A stretch of 64,000 bases of DNA from Pterois miles. Taxonomy: Eukaryota > Chordata > Actinopteri > Perciformes > Scorpaenidae. Position 1 is the stretch's first letter; each line of letters starts with the position of its first letter. A model generated the notes under the pieces. That model saw only the letters and a list, made by a program, of their open reading frames with translations. It had not been told where the DNA came from and ran no database searches. The position numbers and the translations under genes were made by a program. Of the stretch, positions 49,847 through 59,820 are shown piece by piece. The stretch is from positions 3,939,501 to 4,003,500 of the forward strand of contig CAMQGK010000328.1 of NCBI GenBank assembly GCA_947000775.1, given 5' to 3'.

Positions 49847-50008
49847 TTTGGTACTATTCATATTTGTTTTTACGACCCCATCACTCGGCTAGAGCGCCGC
49901 TACAGGAAACGGGTGGTACTGAGACACCTCAGTGCGCATGTAACAAAGTCGAGATGCAAGCCCTCGTGGGCCTAATTTGGCCCACGGGCCTTGAGTTTGA
50001 CACATGTG
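49757..50008 (-). mobile_element. hAT family 2, third fragment, reverse, nested in a MITE
   Basis: The reverse complement starts CACATGTGTCAAACTCAAGG and runs through the same leader to the transposase start at 49846, then stops near 49757. The 3' end is absent. It lies entirely within the MITE at 49359-50042. Confidence 0.75.
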
Positions 50009-51910
50009 CCTTACAAGTATCAAGTACCGGTACCCAGCCCAACACATGACAGACTTTCTCTTGGAGAATCCACCCTACTTTTACCTCAAATCATTAACCA
50101 TCTATTACTCTGTAGGGTCTTTACCTTTCAGTCCCCTAATTTCACTGCTTTGATAATCCACTTTTTGAGCTGCATCAGCCAAATGCCAGAGGAAATGAGG
50201 GGACTGATTCCACCTAGATAAAAGGGAACATAATTAGTGAAAGTAGGTAAAGATAATGAAGTGATAAATGTAAAGCCTGAGTTTAGGAAAAGGTAACAAG
50301 GTCAGCGGGGAATTCATTGGTTTAATGAGAGATGAGGTCCGTGCATGATTAAAAAAGGGGGAGTGAAAGGTAAAAATGACAACAGAATAAAGGAAGACAG
50401 GATGAGAAAAGCGAGCAAAGACAAGATATAAGGATGAGGACAAGAGAAAGAGGGGAAAGTGTGTGAGTGTGTTGAATGAGCGATCAGAAAGAGCGGGAAA
50501 GGCTGAGTGCTGAAAGTCACTTTAAAAGTTGGAAGATGTTGCTTTTATACCGGGTACTGTATGAGTGAGTGACCGTCCGTCTCTCACTTTCCAAAATTAA
50601 ACTTTTCAAACACACATGCGGATACACCCACAAGCTCTTGTCCTTTCTCTTCCCAAAATGCATTTGGCTTCTGGAGCTACACTTAAAAAAAACAAAAAAC
50701 AAAACAAAGCAAAAAAAAAGTGTCCCCATAAAATAGCACACGCTCATACACAAGGGTAATGAGTGCTACCAATACCTCTCCTGCCAGGGGAGAAAGAGCA
50801 TTCATTATCAGCACCGTGCACTTAGAAAAATGAAAAGTCAATAAGACAGCTGCAACACAAACACTCGCTCAGCCAGTCTGTAATGACTGCCAGCTTTGCC
50901 AAGAGACGGACACACAGGTAGGTGATGAGAAACAAACAGTGAACACTAATTGAGCTGGCCAGTTTAAACACTTGTCAATATCATGCTCAGTGGCATTCTG
51001 AGCGCACCGCTTTCCTCATGTTTACATATCTAACATAAAACTGTGTTCACTGGCATTTACTGCTTTACAAACACACATTTAAGTAAATTCATTTTAATGC
51101 CACTAATTCCTTTAACACATTAATGCAACTTGAGATTTTTAGCTTGTAGCGGGCGTAGTTTTAAAGCTAGAGTGAAGATACATACATACATTTGTGAGGG
51201 TTTCTGGTCAACATTTGTCATTGCTTTATGTTATTAATTGATTTATATTAATATATGCAAACATGTATTTGAATAAAGCAGGCATATTCTCCCATGTTAA
51301 ATACTTGACAAATCTACCTTTACGTACATTTTGAACAGATAAAAAATGTGTGATTAATTTGTGATTCATTGCAATTAACCATGCAGTTTATCACCATTAC
51401 ATATTTTAATCAACAGCTCTAGTGTTCTGTATATACTGTAGATTTGTTCTCTGATAATTTCAAATATTTTAAGATCTAGGATAAGGTAAGATAAGGTCTC
51501 AGATGTCTTAGACCAACACAGCTGCAATCAGAGCTGTATGGACTTTTTAAAGAGTGGTAAAAGAAGCAGCAGTTTGCCTTGTGATCCTACTGTAAGTTTT
51601 GTTTTATTTATATCAGTATGTCACTTTTCTTTTTCAAAGTTTGACCAGCCAACCAGAACTGAATGAAGGACATATCTGTTCCTGTCGTGATGATAATCCG
51701 GCGGGATTCTGCGTTTTCCTACCACTGCACTGCCTCTAATGCTGAGGCATCATCAGCGAGGCGGGTTAAAGGGTATGGCTTCAAAACTCCCAGGTTCACT
51801 CATCATCTTTATGGTCAGCCATTCAGAAGACAGAGATGACAGGTTCTCACTCACATTAACGAGCTGACAGCTAAGGAGAGGATGGAGAGGAAGAGAAGGG
51901 ATGGGAGGAT

Positions 51911-51912
<2 letters not shown>

Positions 51913-51966
<54 letters not shown>
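51913..51966. repeat. (GA)n microsatellite
   Basis: 54 nt of GA/AG. Confidence 0.96.
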
Positions 51967-51968
<2 letters not shown>

Positions 51969-52692
51969 ATAAAACCGAGATGGGAGGCCCAAGGCCAACC
52001 CATGCAGGCTACTCAGGCCCTCTTTGGAAAGATGGGCCCTGAGGGGGACTCAAGGCAAATATACAGGATCACATGTGTGTGCTTCTCCATCTGTCTTCTG
52101 ACATGTAGCTGAGTATGGAAAGGTGTGACACATTCCCTAAACAAGTCATTTTAATCATCACAATGGAGAGCATCACCCTGCAGGAATTCCAGCCATGAAA
52201 GTACTAAAAAAAATTCAACATCCATCAGCAGGGTTGGACATTTTTTCTTCTCCTGCCACCGATGCAGGCTGTTCTCATTCACCATTCATAGCTATACCTG
52301 TGAAGACTACCGCACTATAATTCATGTACATATCTCATGAAGTTAATTCACATGTAATCCACGTAATTGTGAACCATGAAGTATAAAGACTGACAAACGC
52401 CAAGTAGGGAGGTAGTTGGGTGGATGGCTGGGTCAAAAAACACCAGACTTTTGCCCAGGACACTGGTGTTCATGAAGCCAGAAGTCAGATTAATTATTGA
52501 AAGTTGAATGAAAAAACTGTTACTTTTTTTGTTACTTTTGTTAATTAGGGTGCTTTATTTTTTTGTTATGTTATTGTTGTCAAAACTGTAATAAACATTT
52601 GAAAATTTGGCCTGAAGTTCACATATACATGTGTGGTTGATGTACATATATTACATTTCCAACAAAAATAAAACTCAAACAAAACTACAAAA

Positions 52693-53158
52693 ATAGCTTT
52701 GTTGCCTAAACCTTACTAAGTAGTTTTGTTACCTAAGCCTAACCAAGTTGAACTTTTCTTAAACCTAACAAAGTCATTTTGTTGCCTAAACCTAAGTTGT
52801 CTTATTGTCAAGCCAAGTTGATCTTTTCCTAAACCTAACAAAGTAGTTTTATTGCCTAAACTTAACCAAGTCAATATTTCCCTAAACATAAGTAAGTGGT
52901 TTTGTTGTCTAAGCCTAACAAAATATTTTGTTGTCTAAACCTAAGTAGTTTTGTTGCCTGAGCCTAACCATGTCTATCTTTTCTTAAAACTAACCAAGGC
53001 ATGTTGTTGCCTAAACCTACGTAGTTTTATTGCCTAAGCTTGGCCAAGTTGATCTTTTTCTAAAGCTAGCAATGTTTTATTGCCTAAACTTAAATAAGTC
53101 ACTTTGTTGCCTAAGCCTGACTAAAACGATCGTTTCCTAAACTTCACGAAGTTGTTTC
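52693..53158. repeat. degenerate tandem array, about 26-bp monomers
   Basis: About 17 diverged monomers alternate between a GTTTTGTTGCCTAAACCTAA type and a GATCTTTTCCTAAACCTAAC type, each ending in AAGT-like bases. The alternation suggests a two-monomer higher-order unit. Isolated related monomers occur at 19252-19300. Confidence 0.85.
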
Positions 53159-54727
53159 CTGTGCAGAAGGAAGTTTATATTGAAAAGACTATGCAGGTAA
53201 CAAGTGGAATTTGACACATATTGCTGGACATTTGTGAGGAATATATTTTCTAAGCTATCCTACGAATGAGGATGGTTGGACTGCGGCAGGTCATTGAACA
53301 TTTCCATCGGCCAGTCAATCTTTTTGTCTACCACTTCTGAAATCTATGAAGAACGATTTAGAAACGTCAACACTGAGTCAGTGGTACCAGACAGTAGAAA
53401 AAAAAAAAAAATTAAAACAGGCTTTGCTTTTTAAAAATATCATTTCTTAATATAAGGGAAACCTACCTGTCATGGTGGCAGGTGACCTGAAATGTTCAGC
53501 CAACATTTACGCTGCAGGTAGCAAGTGCTAATTTCATTCCCTGTCCATCAGTTACCTTTTGATGCTGTCATGAAAAAGAAATGTCAAGCACCTAACAAGA
53601 AGAGCAATTAGGACCAACGTTCCCTCCAAGCTGATATTTTAGTGACCTCTGTCATATAATGCACATTGACCCATAAATCATCACAAACTTTAGTGTTGTA
53701 TCTTGACAGTTTTTTTTTTCATTATGTCCTCGGATGCGAGCTTAAAGCCTTGAGTTAGTACCGACACAATCCACTATGTAATAAGGTGTCAGTACAACCT
53801 GCGTGTTGGTATTGTATGTAAACGTATAGTTCAAACAGGCGTTCCACCTTTCCAAACCGCTGGCCGTGACGATCCTGTAGCTCCGGTACCAGCTACAGTA
53901 CAAGCTGTTCCTCTGGTGAGCTTCAGTGGTGAATACTAATGTGGGGTTTCACTGACGTGGAACTTTTCTGCTTCCGATGTGGCAAGTGTCTTACTTTCAG
54001 GATTTCTGAGTATCCCCATGAGGACACTGAAGAAAGAGAGTGTGTGTGTTTTGTTGGCATGTGTGTTAAATGTGCTACTGAGTCAGCACGGAGGCAACAG
54101 GAGGCAGCGGCAGGAGGCCGAGGGATTTCCGGAGCCGATAGAAGAAGCTCCTCCGGAGGATTCATTCTGTCCCACTCCATCCCATCAGCCAGCCGCTGAG
54201 GTCTTTAGTGTGTGTGTGTGTGTGTGTTTGTATGTCCCAAAGTGGTTATTGATGAAACTCCTACTTGCTTGGCAGGTTTCCCTGTGTCTGAGGAATCTCA
54301 ACGGGAGTGTGTGACGGTACGGGTTTGTGTGTGATTTGTGTTTATGTGCACGAGAGTGTGACACAAAGGGAATATCAGCAAGAGAATTCAGTATTTATGT
54401 GCAAGTGCAACTCCAACACGTGTGCAGTCACTAGAGCATGACTCGGTGTATCACTGCACAAGTGAGGTCACACACTACACTCCTCATGTCATCCTGCAGC
54501 AGGCCGACAAAGTCGGCTGCATTAGGCTGTCTGGCTGTCGAGCTTTAAAACATACTGAATCTGCTGACTGCGAGGCAGGCAAGCAGACACGTACTCACTC
54601 AGACACATATAAGCATTAAAGTGCTTTTCTTGGTGAGGAAAGCAGCTTTAGGGAGTTTTAACAGCAGGAGGTGAGCTGTCAGGGATTTCCAACCTTCAAC
54701 GTGTCAGAGGGGGAAAGACTATGTATT

Positions 54728-54729
<2 letters not shown>

Positions 54730-54781
<52 letters not shown>
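54730..54781. repeat. (AT)n microsatellite
   Basis: About 52 nt of pure AT alternation. Confidence 0.97.
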
Positions 54782-54783
<2 letters not shown>

Positions 54784-57700
54784 AGAAAGACAGTGTAGAG
54801 AAGCCTCTGAACATACCATTCACCTCACCTGTCAGCTTGTAAATGCTACTTGGCGATAATCTTCTACAGACCCTTTTATAGCCAACGTCATGATTACATC
54901 ATCGTGTTAGCTGGAGGCAAAACAAAGGAAAGACTGGAGGCAAACACAAATCTCCTCCGAACAGTGGGCTAAAGTTACAGATTAGACGTAACATCTTGCT
55001 GTGTTGTTGGGTGCCAGAATCGACGTCGCAGTGGGTGAGTTGCTGTGACGTGGGACACATAAGCTGCAGTGGTTGCAGGTCTTCCTCAAGCAAATAAAAG
55101 TACATAAAATTATTGGCCAACACAAGCCAAAGGAAATGTCTGATGTCCAGTCATAGATTAGGGTGGTGGAATCTTCAAACATGAAGCACCCTGTGTGAAG
55201 ACCAGCCTCCGGTCTCAGTGACATAGTGTTCAGACAAACTTCATTTTAAAGTTATAAAATCTTTATGGATAAAACAATTCAGCTATTAAATATACTTACT
55301 ATATATTTCTTAAGTTTAAATTCTTATTACTTACATACTTATATATTCCATTGTCCCACATTAGGAAGTGTGGTTTTAAAAAGTGGGACAGCATGGATGG
55401 TGCAATAACAATAGTTATTTACAGGGTTTTAGCCTTTTAATGCATTATTAAGTTATTTAAGGTAAAGTGTCTATACCTGTTACGCTGGTATGCATTCCCT
55501 ATATAGTGAAATAGAAATATTTTAATGGTTTTGGTTTAACTTTGCAATTCACAGCAGATTCATGAATTTTTAGCTGAACATTTAACTATACTTTTTTTGC
55601 ATAACGACTACAATAATATAGGCAATTTATTATTCATAATGTATTATTATTATTTTATATTAAAGGCTTAAAAAGTATTATAGTCTATTGTTTATTTGAT
55701 GTTGCTTTAATTGTGACATCCACACCTATAAGCCTTGAATTAGTAACAAGAATAACATTGTTAAGTGGTAAAATTATTGAACAGGGGATTGCACATTTAG
55801 CCTTGAGTGTTTCCTGTATTAATTAAGGTGATTTAGGCCTTTTAACAGACTTTTCAGTGTCCCACATTTCATACATGGCTGTCCCACATCAGGAAATACA
55901 GATTTGTCAGAGGACGGTGAGCAGAAAGCTAAACTATTATTAACATTTTCCTCTCCATCTCTGAAACGTTTTCAGCCATTATTAGAAAAACAAGCCAACA
56001 TAACTTGTGGGTCAGTGTTAGCCAGAGAATTACTCCACCTTCGCTCCGCCCACAGAAATACGTCCTCGTCTACTGTATATCTGAAACATGCTGAATTCAG
56101 ACGTCACCACCAAACACATAATGTCACGTCTATAAGTGATGCTACTTTTATTTCTAACAAAACCAAAAGAACAAATTAGTTTGCTAATTTTATGATGGCA
56201 ACATATGAAGATCAAATCACTGATTTGTTTTACTGTTTTCTATTGTTGATTCACTGTCTTTTAGTTTAGTAACATACACGTCTGCTTCCTTTAGTATTCA
56301 ATGAGTCATGTGGGAAGCAAATAATTAATTCTAAAGATGAAAATGCTTTCAGTAAGAAAGTGGTGAAAGGCTAAAATATGCTGAGAGGTAATTTGAAGCA
56401 TGTCACAATCTCCAGGTGCAACCACACATTTCACTGGCCAGTCACACACTGGCAGCATTTTACAGCTCGTCAAATCACATCTGAAAATGTTTGAGTGCAT
56501 CAATAAGCAGCCAGATCTTTACAGCAGCTTCATTCAAACTAAAATGAAGGATGACTAACTAATTGATTTGTTTTTAGGGGATTAAAAATACCACAAGTGC
56601 GTGTAAAGATATTGTAAAGACAACAACGACACAAAATATAATGAAGGCAAATAACTCATGATATAAGACTAAAGCTCTGGGCTGTTACCGTGTCTGGTTT
56701 CCTTGAAGACATGAACTTAGATGTAACATCACCAAGTGAAAGTGTGTGTAGTGTGAAAAAGCTGATCAGAAGTCATTAAAGCTGACAGACGTTATCAATG
56801 TGTTTGCAAGTTAACAGTTAAAATCACAGATGGAGGAGCTGTTGATGCTGCTTTCTATGATTATGAGGATACAGAGAATCCCTCATAGAGCATGCAAATA
56901 TACCAATACCGCTCCAATCCAGAGTTAATACAGGAGCAAGACATGATTGATCACTGCAATTGCTTTCCCAAACTACATGCATGTTCAGCTGAAATTGCAC
57001 CAGTCCAGTCATATTTTGAGGGAGTTAATGAAATTGCAGCATGGCTACTTCGAGATCCTCCCTGTAAAACACGAGACCCTAAAACAAATCTAACCCTGAG
57101 GAAATGTTCAGGAGCTTAGTGCTGATCGGTGGCTACTGAAGTTATAATAAAAAGGTTAAAAAAGAGACATTATTAAATCCCAACAGGGCGGGAACAAAGG
57201 TTCACAGCTAACTCCATTTTATATTTAACCTGCTCTGAACTCCCAGCCATTGCCATCGTAATCTTGGGTCCCCTTTGTCTCTCCAACTCGCCTCACCGAG
57301 AGGCACCAACGATGCCACTGCTCAGTTTTTAGCACAAACAATCGTTACATCTGTACCCATCCTCTGTACAGTCCGTCATTCTAACTTGCTTTCTAGCAGC
57401 ACTATGCGTCTTAACTTTGGTTTTATCAGATCAATGTCACGGTAACACCTAAATCCTTCATTGTGTTAAGGTCAAACATAATTTTTGTGTTTTATTACAT
57501 TGTGAAAGCTCACAAAAATTGGACAACTGACTTAATAGCTCATATAGGAACCAAAAGATTCTGCAACAAATGAAACATGAAGCACAAATGGCACTCCATT
57601 GACAACTTACTAAAATTACTAAAATACTGTTAACAGTAGAGATGGTAATTCTGACCAACACTCATTAAGTGATCATTAACCGTTAACCAACATTAGTCTC

Positions 57701-58750
57701 TTGCATTCAGGGTTGCTGTACGGTTGTAGTGCCTAAGAAACCACCAAGCTGCAATGATAACCAGTGCACAAGCAGGTTAAATGCATCATTTATTGCCAGC
57801 TGCAGAGTATGTGCAAAACAGACTACTGAGTTCCCAGATCACCGGACCGGGAGAGTTACTGTAGCAGCCATGATGCTGCATGCATTGCCATGGACACATG
57901 CAGCCACTTTCTAGCATACTTGGTCAGGGTGTCCATCAGTGTATTGCAAGCCTGGCGTAACGTTACTGAGTGTCCAGTCAAGAGACAGAGCATGTGTGTG
58001 ACAGTGATTATGAAGTTATCGGTATCGTTATAGCTGTGAATGTAGCAGTGCAGTGTGTGTACAGCTTATTGTCTGTGAAAAAATGCTCAATGCTCAACCC
58101 AAGTTCCTGCGTCTTGCCGGCCACCTGCTGGTTAAAGTGAAGGCAGTTAGCCATGATGATAGCAACAACTCCAGCCCAAGCTCTATTTAAATCCATATTT
58201 ATCACATAAATTTAACTTTAACTGCTATCAGAGGCAGCATTGTTGGTGTTGGGGTCAGATCAGTCTTAGTATTCACAAATGCACACAGAAGGATTCACAA
58301 ATGTATTCTGTGATTGATATATAAATGACTCTCACAAAAATAGTTATGTTTCTCTGATGAACACCAGGGTTTCAAATAATAGTTTCATTACTACTGAGTC
58401 AGACCTGTTTCTGCTGTCCTTGTTTGGCTTGTCTGAACTCTGGTTACTGAAGTGCATGTAAACACACTGCACATTTACTGTATGTTACCACTTGGTGGCA
58501 TTATCATCAACTATGGTGCTCATTTTAGTATAACGCTAATGCAGTTAAACTGTATGTGTCAATTCAGCGAGGGAGCCCTACAGCCGTTTAGACTTTACCT
58601 CTCTGATGTCAGTTTTCCTGAACACTGATGACTACTGGGCCAAAACACTGCTGTGGTAGTCTCTATTCTACCTCACTTTCCTCACTGATTCTTCACAATT
58701 TACACACATTTTACAGTAACGGATTAGCTAAAAATCTTTTTATTCACATT

Positions 58751-59335
58751 CTTAAAGCGGACATATCAAGAAAAACTCACTTTTTCAGTACTTGCATACA
58801 TACATTTGGGTATCTGGAGTGCCTACCGAGCCACAGTGTGGGCTGTCTAGATCAGAAAACATGATTCTCCCAGCCTCTTGGGCACTGCCGAGGTGCCCCT
58901 GAGCAAGGCACCAAACCCCCAACTGCTCGGGGCGCTTGTCAGGAGCAGCCCCCTCACTCTGACATCTCTCCATTACTGCATGTGTGTGTGTTTGTGTGCA
59001 TGTACCATGTATAAGTTAAACAGAGTGTAAATTGAATTTCCCCATTGTGGGACTAATAAAGGTTGATCTTCTTCTTCTTCTTCTCTTCATTCAGATTTGA
59101 CTCCCCTTCATATGTCACATACAGGCTCATTAGAATTATATTATATTATTATTATATTATATTTTTCTCTCAAGCCAATCAGAGCAGACAGGAGCTAAAA
59201 CGCAGCAGTTCAAACAGGGTGAATACAGGTATATTCAGCTTTTTTTTTTGCTTTTTTTGAACAATAAAGCATGTGAACACAAACCCAAAATATGAGTATG
59301 CATCTGAAAATGAGCATATGTCCCCTTTAAACTTT
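58751..59335. mobile_element. MITE family 1, copy 2, split by a SINE
   Basis: The left end is TTAA-AGCGGACATATC and the right end GAGCATATGTCCCCT-TTAA. The element is inverted relative to copy 1. A 5'-truncated SINE occupies 58873-59084, so the SINE is younger than this copy. Confidence 0.72.
58873..59084 (+). mobile_element. 5'-truncated SINE, same family as 1574-1916
   Basis: Homology to the 1574-1916 SINE starts at CCTCTTGGGCACTGCCGAGG and runs through the body to CCCATTGTGGGACTAATAAA and a (TTC)n tail. The tRNA-like head is absent, as expected from incomplete reverse transcription. It sits inside the MITE at 58751-59335 and splits it. Confidence 0.85.
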
Positions 59336-59681
59336 TTGTTCTGGTTACTGAGCCCTATAAGAATATGTTATATTATATATGTAATATATCTTTGGAGTGA
59401 CGTCTTCCATAAGACACAGGGCCCTCACTAATCCAATGAGAAATTCATGAAAAAAAATGATTTAGTTGAGAAAACAGCACGGCTGTCAGCCACAGTGAGA
59501 TACACTAATGGAAAAAGATAGCATTTTGTTTGGTAAACAGAAGGAGGTAAAACACATTTAGGAATTCAAGCACAGTCAAAGCAATATACTGAAACTGACT
59601 GTCTTGGAGAAATGATGTTGGAGGTTGTTTTGAAAGAAAATGTTTGCTGTCAGTGTATTATGTGTGGATATGTCTTTGTAT

Positions 59682-59683
<2 letters not shown>

Positions 59684-59727
<44 letters not shown>
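59684..59727. repeat. (TG)22 microsatellite next to a splice donor; CA in the transcript
   Basis: 44 nt of pure TG on the plus strand. In the sgcz transcript this is a CA repeat starting at intron position +6 after the 88-bp exon (GTAAG, then ACACAC). CA-rich intronic tracts near donors are known binding sites for hnRNP L and can alter exon inclusion; a role here is inferred. Confidence 0.95.
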
Positions 59728-59728
<1 letters not shown>

Positions 59729-59732
59729 TTAC

Positions 59733-59820
59733 CCACGGTTAGCTGACCGGTCAGTTGTCCCTGATCATTCCTCGCATTGACAGTCACATTTCTGTCTGAC
59801 TGGAGGATCAGTGGACTGTC
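59733..59820 (-). CDS. sgcz: zeta-sarcoglycan, internal 88-bp exon
   Basis: Encodes 29 whole codons plus one base of the extracellular domain of a sarcoglycan. These are type II membrane glycoproteins of the dystrophin-associated complex that brace the muscle plasma membrane. The translation begins DSPLILQSDRNVTVNARN, contains an N-glycosylation sequon (NVT), and continues GQLTGQLTV. I recall this as the zeta pattern; gamma and delta differ at several of these positions. The acceptor is a pyrimidine tract ending CTCTCTTTAG, with a possible branch site CTTAAC upstream. The donor is GTGG/GTAAGA. The exon starts in phase 0 and ends in phase 1, so the final G completes a glycine with the next exon. 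Skipping it would shift the frame. A long CA repeat starts just after the donor. The preceding exon was not found before 64000. Confidence 0.95.

Larger units (their letters stand above)
49359..50042. mobile_element. hAT-type MITE with 8-bp target duplication and nested insert
   Basis: The left end TAGGACTGGGCATC and the right end CCGGTACCCAGCCCAA are imperfect inverted repeats. CACATGAC flanks both sides (49351-49358 and 50043-50050); with two more bases on the left of each, the match is 10 nt. It contains the hAT family 2 fragment at 49757-50008. Confidence 0.82.
29236..59732 (-). other. sgcz: sgcz intron, complete, 30.5 kb
   Basis: The intron lies between the 88-bp and 123-bp exons, phase 1. 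It opens with GTAAGA and a CA repeat and closes with CTTCCTTAG. It contains most of the mobile elements of the window: several MITE families, two BED-type hAT transposon families, a 31-bp minisatellite, a degenerate array of about 26-bp monomers, and long GA and TA runs. Stretches not listed separately (about 29240-31000, 33640-35180, 35740-38040, 40030-41610, 42960-45290, 46600-49350, 50050-51900, 54790-58750) show only AT-rich intronic sequence with short chance reading frames. Conserved non-coding elements cannot be judged without alignment. Confidence 0.85.

Noticed and set aside
53939..54314. overlapping frames in a GC-rich patch
   Set aside because: Three overlapping frames on both strands with no motif. 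The local GC-rich repeat of GGAGGC-like units explains them.
58851..58872. possible miR-383 (a microRNA hosted by mammalian SGCZ), from an AGATCAGAA match
   Set aside because: The match stops after the seed region, lies on the wrong strand relative to sgcz, and falls inside a MITE with no hairpin partner. No other candidate was seen in the window.
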